Positions 39,167-48,168 of a DNA stretch of 64,000 nucleotides are shown here, one piece after another. Both the position numbers and the translations under genes were made by a program. Each line of letters starts with the position of its first letter. The first letter of the stretch is position 1. The notes under the pieces were generated by a model. It did no database searches. It was not told the DNA's origin and saw only the letters and a program-made list of their open reading frames with translations. The DNA comes from Prevotellaceae bacterium (lineage in GTDB: Bacteria; Bacteroidota; Bacteroidia; Bacteroidales; UBA932): positions 1 through 64,000 of the forward strand of contig JAIRNF010000040.1 in NCBI GenBank assembly GCA_031258195.1, read 5' to 3'.

Positions 39167-40939
39167 ATGGAGAAAATAAAGCTAACTATAGATAAAAGAA
39201 CGGTTGAGGTGGAGAAAGGCACCACCGTTTACCAAGCAGCAAAGCAAATAGGAGTAAATATTCCTGTGCTATGCTATATGAATCTGGGGCATTTGGGTAT
39301 AGAGAACCGCCCCGGCGGATGTAGAGTTTGCGTTGTTGAGGTTGAAGGACGTAAGAACCTAGCCCCTTCGTGCTCTACGCTATGTACAGAGGGTATGGTT
39401 GTAAAAACTAACAGCCCACGCGTACTTAATGCACGTAAAACAGTTCTAGAGCTAATTCTTTCAGACCATCCGAAAGATTGTTTAGTCTGCGCAAAATCGG
39501 GCAACTGCGAGCTGCAAGAGCTGGCTATTAAGCTGGGGATCCGCGAAATACCCGGAGAGAAATATTCAGAAATGTCAACCTATCGTCCCGATACATCACC
39601 ATCTATTATTCGCGATTTGGATAAATGCGTAATGTGCAGACGATGCGAAACCATGTGTAATAAAGTGCAGACTGTAGGAGCGCTAAATGCCATTAACCGT
39701 GGCTTTATGGCTGTTGTAGCACCTGCTTTTGAGCGTAATTTAGAAAATTCTCCTTGTACATTCTGCGGTCAATGCGTTGCAGTATGCCCCACCGGAGCGC
39801 TTACAGAAGTTAACCATACCAACCAGCTAATAAGAGCGCTTGCCGATCCTACAAAAACGGTAGTTGTACAAACAGCTCCTGCCGTACGTGCAGCATTGGG
39901 CGAAGAGTTTGGAATGGAACCGGGAACGTTAGTTACCGGTAAAATGGCTGCCGCATTACGTACTCTTGGCTTCGACTATGTATTCGACACAGATTTTGCT
40001 GCCGACCTTACCATTATGGAGGAAGGAACGGAGTTGCTTAACCGCATCGGTAAGTTTTTAGAAGGCGATAAGGATGTAAAACTCCCTATCTTAACATCAT
40101 GTTGCCCTGCATGGGTAAACTTCTTTGAATGTAACTACCCCGATATGCTGGATGTGCCGTCAACCGCACGCTCTCCGCAACAAATGTTCGGGTCGGTTGC
40201 CAAAGCATACCTTGCCGATAAGCTGGGTGTAAAGCGCGAAGATATGGTAGTAGTGTCAATAATGCCTTGCTTGGCTAAGAAATACGAGTGCCAGCGCGAT
40301 GAGTTTAAGATAGATGGTAATCCAGATGTAGATTTCTCAATCTCTACCAGAGAGCTTGCAGCACTCATAAAAGGTGCGAACATCAGCTTTACCAGCCTTC
40401 CTGACGAAGACTTCGATAATCCTTTAGGAGAATCGACAGGTGCAGCAGTAATATTCGGTGCTACAGGTGGAGTTATTGAAGCAGCAGTAAGAACTGCTTA
40501 CGAAGTTTTCACCAAGAAAAAGTTGGATAGAGTTGATTTTACCGAGCTACGTGGCTTGGAGGGAATCCGTTCTGCAAGCATAGACTTTAACGGAACTACC
40601 ATAAATATTGGTATTGCCCACGGTTTAGGTAATGCGCGTAAGCTGCTGGATGGCATCCGTGCAGGTATGTACAACTTCCACGCAATAGAAATAATGGCAT
40701 GCCCCGGTGGATGTATTGGTGGAGGCGGTCAGCCTTACCACCATGGTAACAGCGAAATTATTAAGGCTCGTCATCAAGCTATTTATCGCGAAGATGCCGA
40801 AAAGCCTATACGTAAATCGCACGAAAACCCATACATCGTTAAACTTTACGAAGAGTTCTTAGGAAGCCCGATGAGCGAAAAAGCGCATCATTTGCTTCAC
40901 ACCCACTACTTCGATAAAAGCAAACAAAAGCAAGATTAA
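39167..40939 (+). CDS. hydA: Catalytic [FeFe] hydrogenase HydA (group A)
   Basis: 590 aa. An N-terminal [2Fe-2S] domain (PVLCYMNLG, GGCRVCVVEVEG), a His-Cys [4Fe-4S] site (DHPKDCLVCAKSGNCELQ) and two [4Fe-4S] motifs (CVMCRRCETMC and CTFCGQCVAVCP) lead to the H-cluster domain. All three H-cluster loops are intact: TSCCPAW, MPCLAKKYE and MACPGGCIGGGGQP. It makes or consumes H2, coupled through HydB and HydC to NAD(H) and ferredoxin. No maturases (HydE, HydF, HydG) are in the window. Confidence 0.96.
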   Translation: MEKIKLTIDKRTVEVEKGTTVYQAAKQIGVNIPVLCYMNLGHLGIENRPGGCRVCVVEVEGRKNLAPSCSTLCTEGMVVKTNSPRVLNARKTVLELILSDHPKDCLVCAKSGNCELQELAIKLGIREIPGEKYSEMSTYRPDTSPSIIRDLDKCVMCRRCETMCNKVQTVGALNAINRGFMAVVAPAFERNLENSPCTFCGQCVAVCPTGALTEVNHTNQLIRALADPTKTVVVQTAPAVRAALGEEFGMEPGTLVTGKMAAALRTLGFDYVFDTDFAADLTIMEEGTELLNRIGKFLEGDKDVKLPILTSCCPAWVNFFECNYPDMLDVPSTARSPQQMFGSVAKAYLADKLGVKREDMVVVSIMPCLAKKYECQRDEFKIDGNPDVDFSISTRELAALIKGANISFTSLPDEDFDNPLGESTGAAVIFGATGGVIEAAVRTAYEVFTKKKLDRVDFTELRGLEGIRSASIDFNGTTINIGIAHGLGNARKLLDGIRAGMYNFHAIEIMACPGGCIGGGGQPYHHGNSEIIKARHQAIYREDAEKPIRKSHENPYIVKLYEEFLGSPMSEKAHHLLHTHYFDKSKQKQD

Positions 40940-40977
40940 CAACTAACATATCTGATAACACTAAATATTAATACAAT

Positions 40978-41460
40978 ATGTGTGCACTAAAAGAGGCATT
41001 AAGTCCTGTTAACATAAAAACCATAAAGGATATTTGCCAATCATATAATAATAATGCCGGCAACCTGATTAACATCCTTCACAGAGTACAGGAAGAGTTT
41101 GGATATTTACCGATAGAAGTTCAGGAAGCTGTTGCCCGCGAACTGTCCATTTCGGTAGCAAAAATATACGGAGTGGTTTCATTCTATACCTTCTTTACCA
41201 TGAAACCTAAGGGTAAATACCCTATATCTGTATGTTTAGGAACCGCCTGCTATGTACGCGGTTCAGAACCTATACTGGAAGAGCTAAAGAAAACGCTTGC
41301 CATAAACGTTGGAGAAACAACGCCCGACGGATTCTTCTCTCTCGATAGCTTACGCTGCGTTGGAGCCTGCGGACTTGCTCCGGTAGTTATCGTTGGAGAA
41401 AAGGTATATGGACGCGTAGAAGTACACGATATCGGAAAAATTCTGAGTGAATACAAGTAG
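40978..41460 (+). CDS. hydC: Hydrogenase subunit HydC (NuoE-like)
   Basis: A 160-aa thioredoxin-like [2Fe-2S] protein. An N-terminal helical bundle (residues 1-75, NNNAGNLINILHRVQEEFGYLPIEVQEAVA) precedes ligand Cys residues in CLGTACYVRG and LRCVGACGLAP. It passes electrons between HydB flavin and HydA. It is the last gene of the operon and is followed by a strong terminator, so HydC follows HydA here. Confidence 0.94.
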   Translation: MCALKEALSPVNIKTIKDICQSYNNNAGNLINILHRVQEEFGYLPIEVQEAVARELSISVAKIYGVVSFYTFFTMKPKGKYPISVCLGTACYVRGSEPILEELKKTLAINVGETTPDGFFSLDSLRCVGACGLAPVVIVGEKVYGRVEVHDIGKILSEYK

Positions 41461-41489
41461 CCCATAGGCTCTCTGATATTTATCGTCGG

Positions 41490-41526
41490 GAGGCTGTTCA
41501 AAAAGTTTTGAACAGCCTCTTTTTTA
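41490..41526 (+). terminator. Rho-independent terminator of the hydrogenase operon
   Basis: GAGGCTGTTCAAAA and its exact complement, with a two-base centre, are followed directly by a T-run (TCTTTTTTATT). It starts 30 bases past the hydC stop. A similar truncated motif occurs at 58915. Confidence 0.88.
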
Positions 41527-41720
41527 TTACTCCCCCTTTTAACGCTCAACGTAGATTCTTGCTGCATATAAACTAAATTTCACTCCCATTTTTAACCATA
41601 CTATTTTGAATATCAACATTGTATCAAACAAAAAAAGATTTGATTTGTTACGGCATACATTAGGCGAAAATGCCAACGGCTTATAATCAACTTATTTTAT
41701 TAACTAAAAAATAAACAGCA

Positions 41721-42209
41721 ATGAAAAGAATTCTACTAATTATTACCTGCTTAATGTTATCAGGTATTACGCTACAATCTTGTAAGCAAAACGATCAAAA
41801 GATTCAAGAGAATGTACAAAAAGAATTAAGAGATCACAACTACAACAGCGTATATGTTAACGTAAATAACGGAGTAGCTACCTTAATCGGTACCGCTAAT
41901 ACTGACGATGAGAGAAGAGTTATTGAAAGTCGTGTTAAAGATGTAAAGAATGTAAAATCTGTTATCAACAACATCCAGATTCCGGCAACTCAGATAAACA
42001 CAGCCCCGGCAGTTCATTCAGACCAAACAATCAAAACAAATATTGAGTCAAGACTTAATTCAGACGGATTCAAAAATGTAAAGGTTGAAGTTAATAACGG
42101 CGAAGTAACGCTTACCGGCAACCTAAAAAGAAGCGATTTAACCAAAGTTATGCAGATTGCAAACGAATCGAACCCTAGAAAAGTTAATAACCAGCTAACA
42201 TTACAGTAA
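41721..42209 (+). CDS. BON-domain lipoprotein
   Basis: 162 aa. A lipoprotein signal ends at Cys20 (TLQSC). Two BON domains follow (about 27-88 and 102-162), each with the VxVNNGxxTLxGxx core (VYVNVNNGVATLIGTA and VKVEVNNGEVTLTGNL). BON proteins bind membranes and help keep the envelope stable under osmotic stress. The stop overlaps the next ATG (TAATG), coupling it to the LysM protein. Confidence 0.9.
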   Translation: MKRILLIITCLMLSGITLQSCKQNDQKIQENVQKELRDHNYNSVYVNVNNGVATLIGTANTDDERRVIESRVKDVKNVKSVINNIQIPATQINTAPAVHSDQTIKTNIESRLNSDGFKNVKVEVNNGEVTLTGNLKRSDLTKVMQIANESNPRKVNNQLTLQ

Positions 42210-42577
42210 TGGCGCTTAAAGAAAAATATGACAACTTGATAAATTATGCACAGCAACCTAAGGTTGATAATTTATCGATATCAGAAAATAATAACGTTCT
42301 ATGTATATCAGGCTCTGCAAGCAATGAGGTAAAAGATCATATATGGAGACTCTACAACCAAATTGACCCTGATATGAGAGCGGGAGATTTAGTACTCGAT
42401 ATAAAGGTTGATAACAATTCTGAAGAAATATACGAAATAAAATCGGGAGATAGTCTAAGTAAAATTGCACAGAAGTATCCTAACATGACATGGCAAAAGA
42501 TTTACGAAGCTAATAAGGACACGATTAAAGATCCGAATGTTATTATGCCGGGACAAAAAATTAAAATCCCGAAATAA
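42209..42577 (+). CDS. BON-LysM protein (Kbp/YgaU-like)
   Basis: 122 aa. An N-terminal BON-like segment (about 18-70, SENNNVLCISGSASNEVKDHIW) is followed by one LysM domain (74-122, YEIKSGDSLSKIAQKYP ... NVIMPGQKIKIPK). This is the arrangement of Kbp/YgaU, a cytoplasmic potassium-binding protein of E. coli. No signal peptide is visible. It is translationally coupled to the BON lipoprotein. Confidence 0.85.
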   Translation: MALKEKYDNLINYAQQPKVDNLSISENNNVLCISGSASNEVKDHIWRLYNQIDPDMRAGDLVLDIKVDNNSEEIYEIKSGDSLSKIAQKYPNMTWQKIYEANKDTIKDPNVIMPGQKIKIPK

Positions 42578-42595
42578 AGGGATTTTACGGTTAAC

Positions 42596-42740
42596 AAAAA
42601 GAGGGTATATTGAAAGTCTATAAACCGTCATTCCGACCAAGGGGAGGAATCTCTTGAAAAGCAGCAATACTTTCAATGAGGAGATGTCTCACTCCATTCG
42701 ACATGAGGAAGAAGTTGGACTTTCAATACACCCTCTTTTT
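42596..42740. terminator. Nested inverted repeat between convergent genes
   Basis: Two 23-bp arms (42596-42618 and 42718-42740, one mismatch, AAAAAGAGGG-type ends) enclose a degenerate copy of the GTCATTCCGA palindromic element. The outer arms end in A and T runs, so the structure can terminate transcription from both sides. Confidence 0.65.
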
Positions 42741-42752
42741 ATTTTCTAAGCA

Positions 42753-42953
42753 TTACTTCTTCTCTGCCTTTTTTTCAGCTGCCGTTTCCTTTTCGCTAGC
42801 GGAATTTACCTGCTCTTCGTGATGCTCATCATGATACTCGGTTTTCTCTTTAATCTCCGACTCTACCAGCTGCGGTTTGTTCTTAGCGTATTCTTCACGC
42901 CCTTGAGCCTTTTTATTCTTAATAATTTTTACAATAGCTTTTTCTCTGTTCAT
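42753..42953 (-). CDS. Small, highly charged hypothetical protein
   Basis: 66 aa, almost entirely charged: a basic N-terminus (REKAIVKIIKNKKAQGREEYAKNK) and a Glu/Lys/Ala/His-rich C-terminus (EYHDEHHEEQ, AAEKKAEKK). Probably disordered or helical. No family is recognised. It has its own orientation, starts with ATG and converges on the LysM gene. The function is unknown and the evidence for coding is moderate. Confidence 0.6.
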   Translation of the reverse strand: MNREKAIVKIIKNKKAQGREEYAKNKPQLVESEIKEKTEYHDEHHEEQVNSASEKETAAEKKAEKK

Positions 42954-43078
42954 ATATATACTTTTTAGGTAATCAAAAAAAATACAGCAATAATATGTTT
43001 CAACCCTTAAACGAAAAAGCGTAATTTAGCTATCATAAAATAAAAAAGCATTTCTCTTTCAAAATACCTACTATTTAG

Positions 43079-43086
43079 TATTTTTG
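43079..43086 (+). promoter_or_regulatory. Putative -7 promoter box for the SDR gene
   Basis: TATTTTTG, 24 bases before the ATG at 43111. An in-frame upstream start at 43084 would fall inside this box and is rejected. Confidence 0.5.
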
Positions 43087-43110
43087 CTTACAACAATCAA
43101 TAATCAAAGG

Positions 43111-43923
43111 ATGCATTCGTTAAAAGATAAGGTTGTAATTATTACCGGGGCTTCATCCGGTATTGGTTTGGCTTGCGCTAAAGAGTTATTCGCACACGGA
43201 GCAAAACTTGTTTTGGCATCTAGGAATATAGACGCCTTAGAAAATCTCGCCAACCAGCTCAACATTGATAGTAAACAAGCCATTGCCGTAAAAACAGATG
43301 TTACAATAGAGGAAGATTGTAAACGACTTATAAATACCACCCTTGAAAACTTTGGCAGAATAGATATACTGATCAACAATGCCGGGATATCTATGCGTGC
43401 ATCATTTGCGGATGTAAAAGTTGAAGTGCTGAAACGCTTAATGGATGTTAACTTTTGGGGAACTGTTTACTGTACAAAATATGCGTATCCATACTTAATA
43501 CAGACAAAAGGATCGTTAGTCGGCATCTCATCTGTAGCTGGAATACACGGGTTGCCGGGACGCACAGGATATTCTGCATCTAAATTTGCTATGCAGGGAC
43601 TTCTCGATACGATAAGAATAGAAACGCTAAAAAAAGGATTACATGTAATGGTTGCCATACCAACCTTTACAGCCTCTAACGTCCGTTTCTCTGCACTTAC
43701 AGCCGACGGTTCAACCCAGGGAGAAACCCCTAGAGACGAGGGTAAAATGATGAGTGCAGAGGAAACCGCCATGCGTATTATTAAAGGAATAAGAAAGCGT
43801 AAACGCATGCTTACAATGAGTGTGGCAGGAAGACTTACTCCTTTTGTTCGGATGTTCTTTCTTAATTTCGTCGATAATCTGTACTACAAACAAATGAAAA
43901 AAGAGCCGGACTCTCCGATATAA
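43111..43923 (+). CDS. SDR-family NAD(P)-dependent oxidoreductase
   Basis: 270 aa. Rossmann motif TGASSGIG (about 11-18), the NNAG motif in DILINNAGIS, a catalytic serine in GISSVAG and the YSASK catalytic tetrad are all present. The extended C-terminal part (about 190-270, ending near FFLNFVDNLYYKQMKKEPD) suggests the DHRS7-like group that acts on lipids or steroids, possibly membrane-associated. The substrate is unknown. A thioesterase gene follows on the same strand. Confidence 0.9.
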   Translation: MHSLKDKVVIITGASSGIGLACAKELFAHGAKLVLASRNIDALENLANQLNIDSKQAIAVKTDVTIEEDCKRLINTTLENFGRIDILINNAGISMRASFADVKVEVLKRLMDVNFWGTVYCTKYAYPYLIQTKGSLVGISSVAGIHGLPGRTGYSASKFAMQGLLDTIRIETLKKGLHVMVAIPTFTASNVRFSALTADGSTQGETPRDEGKMMSAEETAMRIIKGIRKRKRMLTMSVAGRLTPFVRMFFLNFVDNLYYKQMKKEPDSPI

Positions 43924-43946
43924 TAAGAACCGGCGAATACCAATCT

Positions 43947-43980
43947 ACGATTTACGATTACCCACTAACGATTTACGATT
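43947..43980. repeat. Short direct repeat upstream of the thioesterase gene
   Basis: ACGATTTACGATT occurs at 43947-43959 and again at 43968-43980, directly abutting the next start codon region. Each copy is itself built from ACGATTT units. No function is assigned. Confidence 0.5.
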
Positions 43981-43981
43981 T

Positions 43982-44392
43982 ATGCACATTACCGAAACCA
44001 CTCTTCAAGTACAATACTACGAAACCGACCAAATGGGTGTAGCGCATCACTCAAACTACATTAGATATTATGAAACCGCCCGAACGGATTTTATTAAATC
44101 GCTAGGTCTGAGCTATCGTCAGCTGGAAGAGTCCGGTACTGCAATGCCCATAATAAATGTAAATTGCAGGTATATACAACCTGCTACATACGACGAAACT
44201 TTAACTATAAAAACAATATTAAAAGAGCTGCCAACCAGCCGGATAACCTTCTATTACGAAGTTTACAATCAGGCGGGAAAGCTCATAAACGAAGGGCATA
44301 CCGTACTAGCGTTCATTAATCAGGAAGCTCAACGCCCGAGCAGGGTTCCCGAGATTTTAATGGAGCGGCTAAGACCTCTGTTTTCTAAATAA
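43982..44392 (+). CDS. Acyl-CoA thioesterase (4HBT/YbgC family)
   Basis: A 136-aa hotdog-fold enzyme. The N-terminal YYETDQMGVAHHSNYIRYYETARTDF (about 12-37) contains the catalytic aspartate and the HxNY family signature. It hydrolyses acyl-CoA or acyl-carrier thioesters. The stop is 3 bases from the cardiolipin synthase ATG, which suggests a joint lipid-metabolism role. Confidence 0.9.
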   Translation: MHITETTLQVQYYETDQMGVAHHSNYIRYYETARTDFIKSLGLSYRQLEESGTAMPIINVNCRYIQPATYDETLTIKTILKELPTSRITFYYEVYNQAGKLINEGHTVLAFINQEAQRPSRVPEILMERLRPLFSK

Positions 44393-44395
44393 AAA

Positions 44396-45880
44396 ATGAG
44401 CTTTAACGATATATTACGCTACGTAGGAAATAATATATTCTTCCTACTTTCCATAATCAACTATGGAATGGCTATTATCATCGTTACTCTTATGGTGTAT
44501 CGTCGTCGCGATCCTGTAAAAACAATGTCGTGGACATTAGTTCTCGTTCTTGTACCTTTTGCCGGGATTATTCTTTACATTTTCTTCGGTCAAAACTTCC
44601 GTAAAGAAAAAATATTCAACAGGATGGCGGTACAAACCGTTAAAATTGTTGACGATTTGAGCAAACGGCAAGCCATTCGCTTACTTAAAAATCAGATACC
44701 ATACGATGATGCGGAGCTGATTGACTATAAAAATATCATTACGCTTTTACTCAACAACAGCAAGTCTCCCATAAGTACAAACAACGATATCGAGATGTAC
44801 TTTAACGGTACCGATATGTTTAACAACTTTAAAAAAGCCATACTCGAGGCAAAGGAACATATACACATTCAATTCTATATTCTCTCACCCGATAAAATAG
44901 GTAATGAAATAAAAAACCTGCTTATAAAAAAAGCGCAAGAAGGTGTTGCAGTACGCGTACTTTACGATGATGTAGGCAGCTGGAATCTTTGCAGAAAATA
45001 CATCAAATCGCTTCGTAAAGCGGGAGTTGAGATTTATCCTTTTATGAAAGTAGTATTTCCTTGGCTTACAAGCAAGGTAAACTACCGTAACCATCGTAAA
45101 ATAACCGTTATTGACGGGAAAGTAGGTTTTGTTGGCGGAATGAACGTTGCCGATAGGTACAAAGATGGCAATAAACTGTTTAAATGGTGGCGGGATACCC
45201 ATATGCGGGTTATAGGTGATGCCGCTCAAAGCCTGCAATACCAGTTTCTATTGGATTGGTATTTTGTTACCAAGCAGCTGCTGATAGATCAAAAAAACAG
45301 CACCTGCTTTCCGGATAGCGAAAGCATAGGTAACGCCAAAGTGCAAATCGCGGCATCCGGTCCCGATAGCGATTGGGCTAACATAATGCAGGCATACTTT
45401 GCAGCAATCTCTAAGGCTAAGAAGTATATCTATATTACCACCCCCTACTTTATGCCTAACGAAAGTATAATTACCGCCATTAAAGTAGCCTCGCTTAGCG
45501 GCATTGATGTAAGGCTTATGCTATCAGAAAAATCGGATGCCAGAATTTCTCAATGGTGTACCATGTCGTATCTAAGCGAGCTGCTAGAAGCAGGTGTAAA
45601 AGTTTACCTGTACCGTAAGGGGTTTAACCACTCTAAAACGCTGGTTATCGACGGTTATTTTACTTCTGTCGGCTCTGTAAATATGGATAATCGCAGCTTT
45701 GAGCATAATTTCGAGGTAACTGCTATTATGTACGACAAAGATATTGCCCGTAAAATGGAAGACCAGTTTAAGAAAGATATAAACAGCAGCCGGCACGTAA
45801 ATCTACAGCAATGGGAAGAACGTTCGATAATGAGTAAGTTTAGCGAAGGCTTTGCTCGCCTGTTCTCACCGTTGCTATAA
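44396..45880 (+). CDS. cls: Cardiolipin synthase (phospholipase D family)
   Basis: 494 aa. Two N-terminal transmembrane helices (about 10-38 and 42-64) precede two HKD motifs: NHRKITVIDGKVGFVGG (about 224) and NHSKTLVIDGYFTSVGS (about 406). The enzyme condenses two phosphatidylglycerols into cardiolipin at the inner membrane. It is co-transcribed with the thioesterase. The length is normal. Confidence 0.94.
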   Translation: MSFNDILRYVGNNIFFLLSIINYGMAIIIVTLMVYRRRDPVKTMSWTLVLVLVPFAGIILYIFFGQNFRKEKIFNRMAVQTVKIVDDLSKRQAIRLLKNQIPYDDAELIDYKNIITLLLNNSKSPISTNNDIEMYFNGTDMFNNFKKAILEAKEHIHIQFYILSPDKIGNEIKNLLIKKAQEGVAVRVLYDDVGSWNLCRKYIKSLRKAGVEIYPFMKVVFPWLTSKVNYRNHRKITVIDGKVGFVGGMNVADRYKDGNKLFKWWRDTHMRVIGDAAQSLQYQFLLDWYFVTKQLLIDQKNSTCFPDSESIGNAKVQIAASGPDSDWANIMQAYFAAISKAKKYIYITTPYFMPNESIITAIKVASLSGIDVRLMLSEKSDARISQWCTMSYLSELLEAGVKVYLYRKGFNHSKTLVIDGYFTSVGSVNMDNRSFEHNFEVTAIMYDKDIARKMEDQFKKDINSSRHVNLQQWEERSIMSKFSEGFARLFSPLL

Positions 45881-45991
45881 GCCTATAACTCCTCAAAGAG
45901 GTTAAGAGAAGCTTAAGGTTTGACGTTTAAAGTTTAAGCCATTCAAAAAAATCATTTTTAAATTTTTGCATCCTCTAACTTTTTAACTGTA

Positions 45992-46408
45992 ATGAAATCA
46001 TACCGCAAAGAGCTTTGGTTCGAAACTATTAAACGTAGAGAGTACATCAACATTACGCGCGATGTAGAGCAATGCCTCTACGAAAGTAGAATCAAAGAAG
46101 GATTATTGCTATGCAATGCCATGCACATTACGGCAAGCGTTTTTATTAATGATGATGAAAGCGGATTACACCACGATTTTGAGGTATGGCTAGAGAAGCT
46201 AGCTCCCGAAAAACCTCACAGCCAATATAAGCACAATGGCTTCGAAGATAATGGCGATGCCCATCTTAAGCGTAGCGTCATGGGTCGCGAAGTAGTTGTT
46301 GCTGTTACCAACGGCAAGCTCGACTTAGGACCTTGGGAGCAAATCTTTTACGGAGAATTCGATGGTAAACGCCGTAAGCGTGTATTGGTAAAAATTATTG
46401 GAGAGTAA
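45992..46408 (+). CDS. yjbQ: YjbQ-family protein (secondary thiamine-phosphate synthase-like)
   Basis: A 138-aa UPF0047/YjbQ protein with the conserved [45 protein letters not shown] and [14 protein letters not shown] blocks. Members show weak thiamine-phosphate synthase activity in E. coli, and the physiological role is unsettled. It stands alone, bordered downstream by a palindromic element. Confidence 0.92.
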   Translation: MKSYRKELWFETIKRREYINITRDVEQCLYESRIKEGLLLCNAMHITASVFINDDESGLHHDFEVWLEKLAPEKPHSQYKHNGFEDNGDAHLKRSVMGREVVVAVTNGKLDLGPWEQIFYGEFDGKRRKRVLVKIIGE

Positions 46409-46416
46409 ACAGCCGC

Positions 46417-46482
46417 CGTCATTTCGAACGTAGCGAGAAATCTACAGAATGTGAGCGATTTCTCGCTACGTTCGAAATGACG
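46417..46482. repeat. Dispersed palindromic element (compact copy)
   Basis: Near-perfect 26-bp arms (CGTCATTTCGAACGTAGCGA ... TCGCTACGTTCGAAATGACG) separated by a short loop. It is 9 bases past the yjbQ stop and could form a very stable hairpin. Confidence 0.85.
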
Positions 46483-46524
46483 ATTAGAAATACTACATTT
46501 ATCAACCTAAAACTTAAACAAACC

Positions 46525-48027
46525 ATGAAAAAGAAGCTGGTATGCCTGCAGTTGATATTCCTATTTATTATAGGATTTATGCTGCCCTCTTTTGCGCAGA
46601 ACGATGCAGAAATCACCAAAGAAGTTGAGAAGTACGCACAGCAGGTAATGACCGACTGGGGTATTCCGGGTATGGGGCTCGGTATTATAAAAGACGGTAA
46701 AACTATATACCTTAAGGGATTGGGGTTAAAGGCTGTGGATATGCAAGCTCCTGTTGATGAAAATACATCCTTTCAGATTGCATCGGTGTCAAAATCATTC
46801 ACTGCCGCAATTATTTCCATGCTTGCCGATGAAGGTAAGCTTAAGTGGGACGACCCTGTAATTAAGCATCTGCCGGATTTTAAGCTGTACGATAAGTGGG
46901 CGACAGAGAATTTGCAAATCCGCGATATTATGACCCACCGTACCGGATTGCCCGAACAAAGCCTTACCTATATATCTAAGCTGGGCTATATGCGTAAAGA
47001 TACCTACCATATACTACAGCTGATTGAGCCTGCCAGTAGCCCGCGTACAACCTACGCCTACAATAATGCAACCTTCGTAATTGCCGAACAGCTAATTGAG
47101 CGATTAACCGGAAAGACATGGGAAGAAAATATACAAGAACGCATTTTCAATCCTCTAGGTATGCATAGCTCAACTTATAATGGAGACGGCTTTTTAGCTG
47201 CAACAAACGCCGCACATCCACATGGCATGAGCTATAAAGATGGAAAAATAACCTCATCCCGTATTCAGGGTGAGAACCGTGCACTTGAGTGGCTTACAGG
47301 TCTTGGTCCGGCAGGGTCTATCGTATCAACTGCAAACGATATGCTTAAATGGATAGACTTTCACCTACATAATAAAGTAGCTGACGGAAAGCCATTGATA
47401 TCAAAAGAAAATTTCGACTTCCTGCACTACGGACAAACCATTATACGTCAAGATAGCACGCGTACGTCTATATACGGACAATGCTGGTTTATGGAACAAA
47501 ACAACCGTTATCGCATGATATTCCACACCGGTACGGCTCGGGGATTTACCGCTCTATGCGCTATGGTTCCAGAACTTGACTTAGGCACTATTATTCTGGT
47601 AAATTCAAGCACTCCATCTGAATCTCGCTATGCAATAATGCGTCGTTTAGTAGATTTATATTTGAATGACGGCGTAATGACCAACTACAATAAAGAGGCA
47701 TTAGATACATACAAAAAAGACCGCGAAAAGCCCCGTTCCGAGCGTACAGCTCCGCCGTTTGTTCCAGCCCTTAAGCTTGATGAATATGTGGACATCTATA
47801 CCAATACCCCTATTCTTGGGGATATTGAGATTAAGCTGACGAACGATGCGCTTAATATAACCATTGGCTCTAAACGTATAACAAAACCTATGAGCCATGT
47901 GAGCGGCAACCGATTCCAGTTTAGTAACGACGGCTCAACGTTTAACGTAACCTTTAGCGATGATTATAACGGAAAAATTACCGGCTTAACGGTTGGTGAT
48001 GAGTTACCCGCCTGGAGCAAAAAATAG
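46525..48027 (+). CDS. Exported serine hydrolase (class C beta-lactamase fold)
   Basis: 500 aa. The ATG at 46525 gives a clean signal peptide (MKKKLVCLQLIFLFIIGFML, cleaved after FAQ). The SxxK motif is SVSK in IASVSKSFTAAI, the YxN element is YNNATF and a late HTG motif is HTGTARGFTA. The C-terminal 100 residues form a DUF3471-like domain. It is probably a periplasmic peptidase or esterase rather than a drug-resistance enzyme. An upstream in-frame ATG at 46477 overlaps the palindromic element and is rejected. Confidence 0.9.
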   Translation: MKKKLVCLQLIFLFIIGFMLPSFAQNDAEITKEVEKYAQQVMTDWGIPGMGLGIIKDGKTIYLKGLGLKAVDMQAPVDENTSFQIASVSKSFTAAIISMLADEGKLKWDDPVIKHLPDFKLYDKWATENLQIRDIMTHRTGLPEQSLTYISKLGYMRKDTYHILQLIEPASSPRTTYAYNNATFVIAEQLIERLTGKTWEENIQERIFNPLGMHSSTYNGDGFLAATNAAHPHGMSYKDGKITSSRIQGENRALEWLTGLGPAGSIVSTANDMLKWIDFHLHNKVADGKPLISKENFDFLHYGQTIIRQDSTRTSIYGQCWFMEQNNRYRMIFHTGTARGFTALCAMVPELDLGTIILVNSSTPSESRYAIMRRLVDLYLNDGVMTNYNKEALDTYKKDREKPRSERTAPPFVPALKLDEYVDIYTNTPILGDIEIKLTNDALNITIGSKRITKPMSHVSGNRFQFSNDGSTFNVTFSDDYNGKITGLTVGDELPAWSKK

Positions 48028-48037
48028 CTAACAACAT

Positions 48038-48119
48038 CGTCATTTCGAGCGTAGCGAGAAATCTGTTAAATAGGAGCAGTATGCTGAATAGGAGATTTCT
48101 CGCTACGCTCGAAATGACG
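48038..48119. repeat. Dispersed palindromic element
   Basis: CGTCATTTCGAGCGTAGCGA on the left and its exact complement on the right, with a 30-base centre. It lies 11 bases after the serine hydrolase stop and before the 3' end of the TlpA-like pseudogene. Confidence 0.85.
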
Positions 48120-48168
48120 AAAAGATTCGGCTACGCTATAAGCCATTTTAACGACAGAATATTAATCT

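Noticed and set aside
46477-46524. An upstream start for the serine hydrolase
   Set aside because: It begins inside the palindromic element and would hide the signal peptide that starts cleanly at 46525.
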